64,000 bases of DNA from Nocardiopsis terrae (GTDB lineage: Bacteria > Actinomycetota > Actinomycetes > Streptosporangiales > Streptosporangiaceae), in NCBI RefSeq assembly GCF_014651695.1, contig NZ_BMXJ01000001.1:536944-600943 (forward strand), in the 5' to 3' direction. Both the position numbers and the translations under genes were made by a program. The notes beneath the pieces are model-generated. The model did not search any database. It saw only the letters and a program-made list of their open reading frames with translations, and had not been told where the DNA came from. This document shows positions 43,318 through 51,324 of the stretch, piece after piece (position 1 is the stretch's first letter; each line of letters opens with the position of its first letter).

Positions 43318-43694
43318 GCAGGACCGTGGTGCGGCGGGTGCCGGTCCGGTGGTCCTCCCAGGTCCGGGGAGCCGTGGAACCGGGGCGGCCGCGCTGCGCC
43401 GCGCACGCCCCCGGGACTTCCCGCCGCCCGCCGGTGGGGAGGACCTCCCGCACGACGTCGCGCTGCGGAACCACACGGGTTACCGCTCTCAGGAGGGTGT
43501 GAAGGTCCTGAGGAAGCGCTCCGGCCCCTGTGTGCGACCCACTTGCCATCCCTTCAACCGGCCTGCTTCTCCGTACCTGTCACCGAAGACCCCCCGGTGA
43601 CGGGGCTTGGGCCGTTTGTGGCCGCACCGGGCCCGCGTTCCGGTGCGGCCTCTTGAGTGGTCCGATACTTCGCCGGGCTGATGGTGCTGATGGT
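43318..43694. other. 377-bp convergent intergenic region
   Basis: Short frames here look random in codon use and have no family match, so no gene is called. The only clear structure is the 43620-43650 hairpin. Confidence 0.45.
43620..43650. terminator. Terminator between convergent genes
   Basis: GGCCGCACCGG (43620-43630) and CCGGTGCGGCC (43640-43650) form an 11-bp perfect stem with a 9-nt loop, 45 bp from the end of the minus-strand gene at 43695. Confidence 0.75.
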
Positions 43695-44180
43695 TCAGCC
43701 CAGCAGCCCGCTGAGGTTGTGGGCCAGGGCTCCGAGTGCGGCCGAGAGGGTGTAGCCGGTCAGGATCCATCCGGTGCGGCGGCGGGGTTTGCGGTGGCTG
43801 GCCGGGCGCCGGGGGCGGCGCGGCAGCGGCGGCCGGGAGGGGCGGGGAGGTGTTGACGGTTCCCGCCCCGGGGCGGGGCCGTCGTCGGGTGCGGGCCGTG
43901 GGCGCGGTACCGGAGGCACGACCGGTGCCGGTTCGGGGCGCGATGCCTTCCGGTGCTGAGCGAAGTGCATCCAGTCGGGGAGGTCGCCGTGCCGGAGCCG
44001 GTGCTCGACCCGGGGGTTGCCGCGCATCTGCGCCAGCATGAGTTCTTCGCGGGAGGGTTGCCGGTCGGGCCGCCGGGTGGCCTGCGGGGCTGCCAGGCGC
44101 TCACCCGGGCGGCCGAAGCGGCGACCGTGCGGGCTGTCCAGGACCCTTCGCACCCCCGGGGTCATCGTGGTCGCGGTCAT
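43695..44180 (-). CDS. Proline/arginine-rich protein with C-terminal membrane helix
   Basis: A 161-residue protein. The N-terminal 75 residues are basic (MTATTMTPGVRRVLDSPHGR, then a short SREELMLAQMRGNPRVEHRLRHGDLPDWMHFAQHRK segment). The middle is a proline-arginine linker, and the C-terminus has one hydrophobic helix (WILTGYTLSAALGALAHNLSGLL). ATG 44180 overlaps the ATPase stop by ATGA and lies after GGAGGTG. Similar proteins follow RsbW-like ATPases next to DUF397 loci; no function is known. Confidence 0.65.
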   Translation of the reverse strand: MTATTMTPGVRRVLDSPHGRRFGRPGERLAAPQATRRPDRQPSREELMLAQMRGNPRVEHRLRHGDLPDWMHFAQHRKASRPEPAPVVPPVPRPRPAPDDGPAPGREPSTPPRPSRPPLPRRPRRPASHRKPRRRTGWILTGYTLSAALGALAHNLSGLLG

Positions 44181-44716
44181 CACGCACCTCCGCAGACGCA
44201 CGCCTGTCGGCGGCGGGCAGCGGGGACGGGGTAGGTGAACTCGGCCCACAGGACCGCGCCCAGCACGTCACCGGTGTCGGGGTCGGCCCAGCGCTGGGTG
44301 CCCCACTCGGTGGCCAACTGGTGGATGAGGAGCAGGCCCCGCCCGGACTCGGACTCCTCCCACTCCTGGACCGAGCGCTGCGCGGGGACCATCGGGCGGG
44401 TGTCCATCGGCCCGTCGTCCAGCACCGACAGGCGCAGGGTGGTCTGGTGTCCCATCACGACCGGGGTGGAGAGCAGGCGCATCACCGTGCCGCCGCGCCG
44501 GTGGGAGCGCGAGTGCAGGACGGCGTTGGCGAACGCCTCGCTCGCGCAGAGTTCGACGTCGTCGCGGATCTGGGAGGGCGCACCGGCGAGGGACGCGAGG
44601 TCCAGGCGCAGGTCGGAGCGGAAGACCGGGCTCGCGGCGAGAACCCCGGGGTACTGCCGGGCCTCCCACCTCCGGCCCGGGTAGGCAGGGGTCGGGGTTT
44701 GGGGAAGAATGGACAC
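44180..44716 (-). CDS. RsbW-like ATP-binding protein (HATPase_c, anti-sigma type)
   Basis: A 178-residue single-domain GHKL ATPase. The N box reads DVELCASEAFANAVLHSRS and the G2-like box SGRGLLLIHQLATEWG; the G1 acidic motif is LRLSVLDDGPMD. Proteins of this type bind or phosphorylate anti-sigma antagonists, and dozens accompany XRE-DUF397 pairs in actinobacteria. GTG 44716 is placed 8 nt after AGGAG. It is divergent from the XRE gene at 45057, sharing a 340-bp control region. Confidence 0.82.
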   Translation of the reverse strand: MSILPQTPTPAYPGRRWEARQYPGVLAASPVFRSDLRLDLASLAGAPSQIRDDVELCASEAFANAVLHSRSHRRGGTVMRLLSTPVVMGHQTTLRLSVLDDGPMDTRPMVPAQRSVQEWEESESGRGLLLIHQLATEWGTQRWADPDTGDVLGAVLWAEFTYPVPAARRRQACVCGGA

Positions 44717-44959
44717 GTCGGCAACTCCTGTTCGAGGTTTCGTTGCTGGCACGGCCCTGGCGGGTGGTGCAAGCACCCACCAGGGCCTTCTTCATGTCTG
44801 GCCGAAGCGCACTTCGACCAGGCACGTGAGCCCCACTTGCTCTTGCTGGTCCCGGGCTCTGCGCGCTGAAGCAGAAACCCTCAGCCGATCTCGCTGAGCG
44901 CCCAACACCGTGCCAGAACTGGTGGGATACTCACTGAGAACAGAAGACAGTGTTGCCAG

Positions 44960-44990
44960 TTGAAAGTCAAGTGGAAATTCCACTTACACT
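44960..44990 (+). promoter_or_regulatory. Promoter with embedded operator upstream of the XRE-DUF5753 gene
   Basis: AAGTGGA (44969-44975), AAT, TCCACTT (44979-44985) is a perfect dyad. It lies between a possible -35 TTGAAA (44960-44965) and -10 TACACT (44985-44990), about 70 bp before the ATG. A repressor there would block the promoter. The remaining 44717-45056 gap is AT-richer and otherwise empty. Confidence 0.5.
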
Positions 44991-45056
44991 GAATCAGGCC
45001 ACCAGGCTGGAAGAATGAACTGGACAAAGCGGATTCTAGAGACAGGTGAGTGAGTC

Positions 45057-45905
45057 ATGGTGAACCCAGGACCACGGGTTCTACGGCTCCAACTGGGGCG
45101 TGAGATCCGGCGACTCAGGGAGAGCTCAGGCCTCTCCAGGGAAGATCTCGCAAAGGCTCTGGGATGTGGGACACCCAAGGTCAGCAAGATCGAACTCGGA
45201 TACAGCACGCTGAGTAGCGCTGAGAGCAACAAGCTCACAAAGCTGTTCGGGCTGACCGGTGAGGAGGCTGGGGCCTTCCGCGATCTGGCTACCTCAGCCC
45301 GCAAGCGCGGCTCATACGGCAAAGTGGTCGATTTCGCCCGCGGCTACGTCAGCATGGAAGCGGACGCCACCGACCTGAAGATCTTCTACGAGGAGCTCAT
45401 CCCCGCCCTGTTCCAAACTCAGGCCTACGCCGAGGCTGTCTGCTCCACGTCGGTCACCATTGCACCGGCCGACATCAGTCACGTGGTGCAAGGACGTTTG
45501 AGCCGAGCCTCCGTCCTCTCCCAGGAGAACCCTCCCAACGTAGGACTCATCCTCGGCGAGGGTGCTCTGATGCGGACCGTCGGCGGCTCGGACACCCTCC
45601 GAGAACAGCTGGAGCACCTGCGTCTGTTGGCCCACCAGCCCCACATTGACCTCCAGATTCTCCCCTACTCCTCAGGCGAGCACGCAGCCATGGGGACCGG
45701 GTTCACGCTTCTACGCCTGGACGAGGTGGAAGCGACCTATGTCTACCTGGAGGACCTCACCAGTTCCGACTTCTGGGACCGCCCTCAACACACTGGCGTG
45801 TACGAACTCGTCTTCAACAAACTCCAAGTGGCTGCCCTCGGCAAGCGTGAGAGCATAACTCGCATAGAGGAACGCATCCGAGAACTGGACGAGGGGGCCC
45901 GCTGA
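45057..45905 (+). CDS. XRE-family regulator with DUF5753 (Scr1/WhiJ-like)
   Basis: A 282-residue regulator. The N-terminal helix-turn-helix (residues 10-70, IRRLRESSGLSREDLAKALGCGTPKVSKIELG) is followed by DUF5753 (about 90-270; FYEELIPALFQTQAYAEAV, LGEGALMRTVGGSDTLREQLEHL, DLQILPYSSGEHAAMGTGFTLL). In streptomycetes such proteins pair with a DUF397 protein and act in developmental control or as Scr1-type systems. It overlaps the DUF397 gene by one base (TGATG). AGGTGAG precedes the ATG. Confidence 0.92.
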   Translation: MVNPGPRVLRLQLGREIRRLRESSGLSREDLAKALGCGTPKVSKIELGYSTLSSAESNKLTKLFGLTGEEAGAFRDLATSARKRGSYGKVVDFARGYVSMEADATDLKIFYEELIPALFQTQAYAEAVCSTSVTIAPADISHVVQGRLSRASVLSQENPPNVGLILGEGALMRTVGGSDTLREQLEHLRLLAHQPHIDLQILPYSSGEHAAMGTGFTLLRLDEVEATYVYLEDLTSSDFWDRPQHTGVYELVFNKLQVAALGKRESITRIEERIRELDEGAR

Positions 45906-46090
45906 TGTCTCAGCAGAAACGGGCGTCAGCAGCTTGGCACAAGAGCACCTACAGTGCCGGGGCCAACAACTGTGTCGAGGTCGCGGAAGGTCTGGTCACG
46001 GCTGTCCGCGACACCAGACACCGTGAGCTCGGGGCGCTCTTCTTCTCCGGCAGCGAGTGGGAAGCCTTCCTCCGCACCGCCAAGCACTGA
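45905..46090 (+). CDS. DUF397 domain protein
   Basis: A 61-residue protein containing a single DUF397 domain: AWHKSTYSAGANNCVEVAEG, VAVRDTRH-like turn and FSGSEWEAFL. These small proteins bind or modulate the XRE-DUF5753 regulator encoded directly upstream. It starts at ATG 45905, overlapping the regulator stop by one base. Size and layout are standard. Confidence 0.9.
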   Translation: MSQQKRASAAWHKSTYSAGANNCVEVAEGLVTAVRDTRHRELGALFFSGSEWEAFLRTAKH

Positions 46091-46672
46091 CACACGACCG
46101 GCCCCGGCGTCCCCGCCCTCACAGGGACCGCCGGGGCCGAGGTGTCTCCGACACTGCTCGATGGGCTGCGTGCGCACAACGGCACGACGACACCTTCCCT
46201 ACATCTGGCTGGCCGACCAGCGCGGTGACCGCAAGAGGGAGCCGGACTCGTCCCTTGCCGTGCTCATCTTGCCCCGCGTGCGGTCCTGAGCACGCGAGCA
46301 CCGCACTACGAGCGAGACTCTCGGGAACGGCCGAGCTCACGCCGACAACGGCTCCGGTCAGTCCGGGAGCGATCGCTCCACCAACGCCGTCACACGGCCG
46401 AGCCAACTCTTCCCCTGAGCCAGATTCGGATGTTCCTCACGGCCGGAACGACACGCCGAGGCTCCACTGCGGTCCAGGTCGCCGCGCAGGCGGAAGACCC
46501 TCTTTGGACACGACGCTGACCTGCAACAGCGAGTTTTGGTGCATAGCGTGTCGGGAATGTCACGAATCGCATCATTCGTGGGTGTATGTCCTGTTGAGCT
46601 GTTCGTGGCACCGAGCGTCCTGGGTGAGCGCGTGCCTGGCCGCAGGATCCACCGAGATCACGAGGGGGGCAC
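46091..46672. other. 582-bp intergenic region with a palindrome
   Basis: No gene is supported. CACGAAT (46561-46567) and ATTCGTG (46574-46580) form a 7-bp dyad about 95 bp before the excalibur gene and may be an operator. The first half of the gap has coding-like composition but no consistent frame, possibly a decayed gene. Confidence 0.4.
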
Positions 46673-47317
46673 ATGAACCTGGCCCACACCGCAACGACCG
46701 CTGCCGCGACCCTGGCCTGCGGCGCCGCACTCGCTCTGGGAGCGGGTGCCCCGGCCATGGCCGAAAACTCGATCCCGGCACCGCCGCCGGACCTGGACTG
46801 CGCGGACATCGATGAGACCGACTTCGAGGTCAGCGAAGGCGACCCGCACAACTTCGACGCCGACGGCGACGGCATCGGCTGCGAAACCAATGGCGGGAAC
46901 GGCTCCGCTCCGTCAGGCTCGATCCCGTCACCGCCGCCGGACCTGGACTGCGCGGACATCGACGAGACCGACTTCGAGGTCAGCGAAGGCGACCCGCACA
47001 ACTTCGACGCCGACGGCGACGGCATCGGCTGCGAGACCTTCGACGACGGCACTGCCCCGCCGGAAGACGAGGAGGACACCGACTCGACCTCCGACAACGG
47101 CGACGAGCCCGCGACGGACGACGAGAACGGGACCATGGCCGAAGACGGGACCATGGTCGAGGACGAGGACACGGCACCGGTCGGCGGTGTGGACACCGGT
47201 GGCGGCGGAACCGCGAACGGGTCGCCGGACGCCTGGCTCCTCGGCGCAGGAGGCGCCTTCGCCGCGGCCACGGTCGGCGGGTTCGTCCTCACCCGGAGAC
47301 TGGGCCACAACGGCTGA
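46673..47317 (+). CDS. Secreted surface protein with two excalibur calcium-binding domains
   Basis: A 214-residue protein: signal peptide (residues 1-30, ending PAMA), two excalibur repeats (about 37-71 and 87-121; each PDLDCADIDETDFEV...DADGDGIGCE with DxDxDG calcium loop and two Cys), an acidic Thr/Asp-rich stalk, then a glycine-rich segment with PVGGVDTGGGG and a C-terminal helix (LLGAGGAFAAATVGGFVLT) ending RRLGHNG. That tail looks like a cell-wall anchoring signal, and the sortase-like gene follows 3 bp after its stop. GAGGGGGG precedes the ATG. Confidence 0.85.
   Translation: MNLAHTATTAAATLACGAALALGAGAPAMAENSIPAPPPDLDCADIDETDFEVSEGDPHNFDADGDGIGCETNGGNGSAPSGSIPSPPPDLDCADIDETDFEVSEGDPHNFDADGDGIGCETFDDGTAPPEDEEDTDSTSDNGDEPATDDENGTMAEDGTMVEDEDTAPVGGVDTGGGGTANGSPDAWLLGAGGAFAAATVGGFVLTRRLGHNG
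46769..47038 (+). repeat. Tandem internal DNA duplication encoding the excalibur repeats
   Basis: The 120-bp block 46769-46888 recurs at 46919-47038 with a 150-bp period and, by eye, only about three substitutions. Near-identity at the DNA level means the duplication is recent. Confidence 0.85.
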
Positions 47318-47320
47318 CCC

Positions 47321-48022
47321 ATGGGCCGACACTCTCGACCCAGTCGTGGCCGCCGCGGAAGCATCATCACCGCAGCGGCCACGGTGGCGTGTGCCGGCAT
47401 CGGCACCGTCCTGCTGACACTCGGGATGGCGGAGGAACAGAGCCTCCCCCGACCCCCCGTCGCAGCGACCGGGCCCGCCCAACCCTCGATCGCCCCGAGC
47501 CCGACCGACCCGCCGAACAGCGCGGAAGACGTCGCTCCCCTTCCGAGGTCCGCCCCGGTGGCCCTGACCATTCCGGCGATCGAACTGCACACCACGCACC
47601 TGGTCGAGCTCGGCCTCACCCCGGAGCGCCGCCTCGAAGCCCCCCGGGAATGGCAGGCGGTCGGCTGGTACGCCCGCGGTGCCGCCCCGGGCCAGACGGG
47701 CCCCGCCGTCCTGGCCGGGCACCTCGACTCCGTGGACGGCCCCGCCGTCTTCCACCGACTGGGCGGACTACGCCCCGGCGACCGGGCGAGCGTGCGCCGC
47801 GCCGACGGCACGAGCGCCGAGTTCACCGTGTACGCCGTCGAATCGCACCCCAAGGACGCCTTTCCCACCGACAGCGTCTACGAGGACACCCGCCAGCCCG
47901 AGCTGAGGCTCATCACCTGCGGTGGCGGCTTCGACGCGGCCACCGGGCACTACACGGACAACGTCATCGTCTACGCCCGGCTCGCAGCCGAACACGACCG
48001 GCAGGGGACGCCTTCGGGGTAG
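47321..48022 (+). CDS. Class F sortase
   Basis: A 233-residue membrane-anchored transpeptidase. It has an N-terminal helix (residues 14-36), a proline-rich spacer and a sortase domain from about 78. Catalytic residues are His134 (AVLAGHLDS) and Cys200 (LITCGGGFD), with the YTDNVIVYARL ending typical of class F. It probably attaches the excalibur protein encoded immediately upstream to the cell wall or processes it; the pairing is inferred from adjacency. ATG 47321 lies 3 bp after the preceding stop. Confidence 0.88.
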   Translation: MGRHSRPSRGRRGSIITAAATVACAGIGTVLLTLGMAEEQSLPRPPVAATGPAQPSIAPSPTDPPNSAEDVAPLPRSAPVALTIPAIELHTTHLVELGLTPERRLEAPREWQAVGWYARGAAPGQTGPAVLAGHLDSVDGPAVFHRLGGLRPGDRASVRRADGTSAEFTVYAVESHPKDAFPTDSVYEDTRQPELRLITCGGGFDAATGHYTDNVIVYARLAAEHDRQGTPSG

Positions 48023-48123
48023 TTGCCAGGAAACCCCGTTTCAGCGACGGTGGGGGGTGCCGCCGGGCGATGCACTGGTCCGGTCGGGGGCAGGGCCAAG
48101 GCGCAGGAACAGCACCAGCTATC

Positions 48124-48152
48124 TTGCGTTTACTTCGCTTGTTTCGAATAAT
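48124..48152 (+). promoter_or_regulatory. Possible promoter of the antitoxin gene
   Basis: TTGCGT (48124-48129) and AATAAT (48147-48152) are spaced 17 bp apart in a local AT-rich patch, 50 bp before the ATG. Confidence 0.35.
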
Positions 48153-48202
48153 GCGACTATAGATTGGGTATCTACTGCTGGACCGAGCGAAGAGGAGGAA
48201 CC

Positions 48203-48652
48203 ATGGCCGTGTTGTCCTCACACCCGGACAGGAAGCAGATCCAGGCAGCCGAGAGCGCCCTGCCCCAGATCCGTCGCTATCTGGACGAGCACCAGGAGGC
48301 GTTGACGCCTGTCCCCGTGATCGTCGAGGACAACCAGGAAAAGCTCCTGCTCCCCCGGGCGGCTGTCGAGCTGTTGGTCGGCGTACTCACGCACATGGCA
48401 GCCGGGCGGGGAGTGTCCATCGTTCCGGATCACGCCGAACTGACGACCCAGCAGGCCGCGGACATGCTCAACGTCTCGCGGCCCCACCTGATCGGCCTGC
48501 TCCAAGCCGAGGAGATCGACTACCGCAAGGTCGGCACCCATCGCCGGGTCCGGGCCGCCTCACTGCTGGAGTACATGCGCAGAGACGATCAGCGCCGCCG
48601 TGAGGCCGCAGACGAACTGTCCGAGTTGAACCGGGAACTGGGCCTGGACTGA
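48203..48652 (+). CDS. HTH (excisionase-like) antitoxin, probably of a PIN-type pair
   Basis: A 149-residue DNA-binding protein with a helical N-terminal part (ALPQIRRYLDEHQEALTP) and a MerR/Xis-like HTH (LTTQQAADMLNVSRPHLIGLLQAEEIDYRKVGTHRRVRAASLLEYM). The length and order match antitoxins that normally precede a PIN-domain ribonuclease in actinobacteria. AGGAGGAA precedes the ATG. The toxin position just downstream holds only a short broken relic, so it appears to be an orphan. Confidence 0.78.
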   Translation: MAVLSSHPDRKQIQAAESALPQIRRYLDEHQEALTPVPVIVEDNQEKLLLPRAAVELLVGVLTHMAAGRGVSIVPDHAELTTQQAADMLNVSRPHLIGLLQAEEIDYRKVGTHRRVRAASLLEYMRRDDQRRREAADELSELNRELGLD

Positions 48653-48653
48653 G

Positions 48654-48725
48654 ATGCCCTTCGCCGTCTTCAACGCTCCAAACAAGACCGCCTCCGGCAG
48701 CATCAGGGAAAGCTCCGTGCGTACA
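48654..48725 (+). pseudogene. Possible vestige of a PIN-domain toxin start
   Basis: An ATG one base after the antitoxin stop (TGAGATG) begins MPFAVFNAP..., reminiscent of the MPFxVxFDA opening of PIN toxins. The catalytic Asp reads Asn, and after about 20 residues the frame is unrelated and runs into the next gene. The similarity is short, so this is a tentative call resting mainly on position. Confidence 0.35.
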
Positions 48726-48784
48726 GTGGCACTGCATACGACCTTGCCACCTCAGGCACCAAGGACCAGAGACCCGGAGGCGAG

Positions 48785-49309
48785 ATGTCCACCCCCTCAG
48801 CTCCGAATGACGACTCGGCTTCCTACGTCAAGGCCCAGACCAACGGCGGATCCGACCCGTGGACCGCGCAAGGGACGCACGCGACCCAGCGCCTGTTGGA
48901 GGTAGCTGAGGTCGACGCGCCGGACGACGTCCTTCAGGCACTGAAGCAGAAGCGCGTCACAGTGCGCCGCAGGCTGATGCTCTTCGACGGCGTCCCCGTC
49001 GAACTCACCGACTCCTACTACCCGCTCACCGTCGCATCAGGCACCGCCCTCGCGGAGGAGCGCAAGGTGCGCGGTGGCGCGCCCACCCTGCTCGCCGAAC
49101 TCGGCTACGTGGCGCACGAGGTCACCGAAGACGTATGCGCGCGCCCCGTCACCCCAGCGGAAGCGACCGCGCTCGACCTCCCCGAGCGCAGCACGGCCCT
49201 CGTCCTGCTGCGCGTCACCCGTGACCGGGAGGGCCGCCCCTTCGAGGTCTCACGGATGGTCATGCGCCCCGAAGGGCGTCATCTCCGCTACAACTGGCTG
49301 GTCGACTAG
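48785..49309 (+). CDS. UTRA-domain protein without a DNA-binding domain
   Basis: A 174-residue protein consisting of a GntR/HutC-type effector domain only: DDVLQALKQKRVTVRRRLMLFDGVPVELTDSYYPL, VRGGAPTLLAELGY, VTPAEATALDLPERSTALVLLRVTRD. The expected winged helix is replaced by a polar 35-residue tail. It lies 4 bp upstream of a full GntR gene whose UTRA domain is clearly related (NYYPLSIAEG, IRGGSPALLAALGF). It may bind the same ligand and modulate or mix with that regulator. GGAGG precedes the ATG. Confidence 0.78.
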   Translation: MSTPSAPNDDSASYVKAQTNGGSDPWTAQGTHATQRLLEVAEVDAPDDVLQALKQKRVTVRRRLMLFDGVPVELTDSYYPLTVASGTALAEERKVRGGAPTLLAELGYVAHEVTEDVCARPVTPAEATALDLPERSTALVLLRVTRDREGRPFEVSRMVMRPEGRHLRYNWLVD

Positions 49310-49313
49310 AAAC

Positions 49314-50075
49314 ATGGCAAAGAAGACAGACACCCGCCCCAGACACCAGCAGATCGCTGCCGAACTGCGCACCGCGATCATGTCGGGAGTCCTGCAACCC
49401 GGAGAACGGCTCCCCACGACCCAACAACTCATGGAGCGCTACGAGGTCACCAGTCAAACCGTGCAGCGCACACTCCAGGTACTCAAAGGCGAGGGGTTCG
49501 TCCTCGGTAAACCGGGCGTCGGGGTGTTCGTCCGACCTGAATCACCTCTGGGCATCCAGGTTGCCTCCTACCTCGGAGCGCCCCGAGCCGGTGAGGCCCA
49601 CCCCTGGTTGAAGCACGCCCGGGAACGGGGGCAGAAAGGTTCGACGACTCTTCTTCGGGTCGAACGAGTCGAGCCACCGGGCCAGATCACCGAAGCACTC
49701 GAACTCGCCCCGGGCGAGAGCGCGGTTCTCCGCCACCAACTGTTGTCCCTGGACAACGAACCGACCGAACTCGCCTGGAACTACTACCCCCTAAGCATTG
49801 CCGAGGGCAGTGCTTTGGAGGGCAGAGCTCGCATCCGGGGCGGCTCCCCAGCTCTACTCGCCGCGCTGGGTTTCCCTCCCCGGGAGCACATCGACCGCGT
49901 GTCGGCCCGCCTTTCAACCACCGGGGAGTTCGAGGCCCTGGAGCTGCCGGACGATGTCCCGGTTCTGCGCACACTGCGCACCGTCTACACCGACGACGCT
50001 CGCCCTGTGGAGGCTTCCGTACTGGTCAAAGGTGGCCACCGGTACGAATTGGTGTACCGGGACAGCATCACTTGA
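49314..50075 (+). CDS. GntR family (HutC subfamily) transcriptional regulator
   Basis: A 253-residue regulator. Its N-terminal winged helix (IAAELRTAIMSGVLQPGERLPTTQQLMERYEVTSQTVQRTLQVLKGEG) is followed by a UTRA effector domain (about 100-250). ATG 49314 lies 4 bp after the UTRA-only gene. It is 118 bp upstream of the SAHH-like/Nudix operon, whose leader carries three regular GGTAG repeats; regulation of that operon is likely. The ligand is unknown. Confidence 0.88.
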   Translation: MAKKTDTRPRHQQIAAELRTAIMSGVLQPGERLPTTQQLMERYEVTSQTVQRTLQVLKGEGFVLGKPGVGVFVRPESPLGIQVASYLGAPRAGEAHPWLKHARERGQKGSTTLLRVERVEPPGQITEALELAPGESAVLRHQLLSLDNEPTELAWNYYPLSIAEGSALEGRARIRGGSPALLAALGFPPREHIDRVSARLSTTGEFEALELPDDVPVLRTLRTVYTDDARPVEASVLVKGGHRYELVYRDSIT

Positions 50076-50132
50076 CCGACGGACCTCGGCGACCTGTGGG
50101 GGCTTCCAACCCATCTTTACCTTGATGGTTTA

Positions 50133-50153
50133 GGTAGCAAGGTAGTTTGGTAG
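50133..50153. promoter_or_regulatory. Triple GGTAG repeat, candidate operator
   Basis: GGTAG occurs at 50133-50137, 50141-50145 and 50149-50153, an exact 8-bp period. The segment just before forms an ACCTTG/CAAGGT dyad. It lies 40-60 bp upstream of the SAHH-like start. Confidence 0.5.
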
Positions 50154-50193
50154 AACTGCTCTGGGACCACCCCCTGATCCCAGGAGCGTCGCT

Positions 50194-51324
50194 GTGTTGG
50201 AAGACTTCGAGCGCACGAAGATCGCCGACTACTTCACCCGGACGGCCAATGGCACCGCACCCATGGGCAAGCCCGCGTCCGTGGTGATCACCCACCTTCT
50301 GCCCGAACGTCCGACTTTCCTGGAAGCACTCGCTCGGATCACCGACCTGCGCTCCGTGCTCCCCAAGCCCAAGAGCATCAACACAGCCGCGTACAACGAG
50401 GTGAGTGGCCGGTGGCGTTGCGATCATCTGGACCGCACCGCGTTCGCCTCACCTGACAAGGCACTCGGCTACCTGGAATCCAGGGCTCCGGGAGAGCGCC
50501 TCGTGCTCCTCGACGTCGGCGGCTACTTCGCCGCAGCACTCCCCCAACTGTGTGATCGTTTCTCCGGACAGATCCTTGGCGTTGTGGAGGACACCGAGAA
50601 CGGGCATCGGCGCTACCTCGAACACGGCAAGCCGCCCTGCCCGATCTACAGCGTCGCCAGGTCACCGCTCAAGACCCCTGAGGACTTCCTGGTGGGGCAG
50701 TCGGTGGTGTTCTCGACCGAAGCCCTGATCCGTTCACGCGGTGACATCCTCTATGGGAGGGGCGCCACCGTCATCGGCTTCGGGAAACTGGGCTCCTCGG
50801 TCGCGGGCATGCTGCACGCCCGTAACGTCCGGGTCACCGTCTACGACACGGATCCGGTCAAACTCACACACGCGATGTCCCAGGGCTTCCAGACCGCTTC
50901 CTCCCTGAACCAGGCGCTGAGCGGTGCGGGAATCGTGATTGGGGCGACTGGCAACCTGGCTCTGCGCCGCTCCGACTTCGAGTACATCCCCAACGGCGCC
51001 TACATCGCGTCAGTGACCTCCTCCGACGACGAGATGGAACTCGACGCCGTCCAAGCCGCCTACACCCGGAAGGAGATGGGCCCCAACGTCATTCGCTACT
51101 CCCGCACCGGCCACTACTTCTACGTCCTCAATGACGGCAACGCCGTGAACTTCCTGCACGGCGCCAGCGTGGGGGCGTTCATCTTCCTGGTCCAGGCCGA
51201 GATCCTGGCAGCGGTGGCGCTACTCGTCGAGCGCGAGCACGAGCCTGGACATCACGAACTTCCCGCGGACATCCGCGAATCGATTGCGGCAAGCTGGCTC
51301 GCCCACTTCACTGGAGCACTGTGA
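50194..51324 (+). CDS. S-adenosylhomocysteine hydrolase-like NAD-binding protein
   Basis: A 376-residue protein related to adenosylhomocysteinase. The NAD-binding domain reads RGATVIGFGKLGSSVAGMLHARNVRVTVYDTDPVKLTHAM (GxGxxG from Gly195), followed by GAGIVIGATGN and NAVNFLHGAS, equivalent to the SAHH NLVNL region. It is about 50-100 residues shorter than true SAHH and lacks the usual N-terminal substrate motifs, so a different substrate is likely. GTG 50194 follows CAGGAG. It overlaps the Nudix gene by GTGA. Confidence 0.78.
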   Translation: MLEDFERTKIADYFTRTANGTAPMGKPASVVITHLLPERPTFLEALARITDLRSVLPKPKSINTAAYNEVSGRWRCDHLDRTAFASPDKALGYLESRAPGERLVLLDVGGYFAAALPQLCDRFSGQILGVVEDTENGHRRYLEHGKPPCPIYSVARSPLKTPEDFLVGQSVVFSTEALIRSRGDILYGRGATVIGFGKLGSSVAGMLHARNVRVTVYDTDPVKLTHAMSQGFQTASSLNQALSGAGIVIGATGNLALRRSDFEYIPNGAYIASVTSSDDEMELDAVQAAYTRKEMGPNVIRYSRTGHYFYVLNDGNAVNFLHGASVGAFIFLVQAEILAAVALLVEREHEPGHHELPADIRESIAASWLAHFTGAL

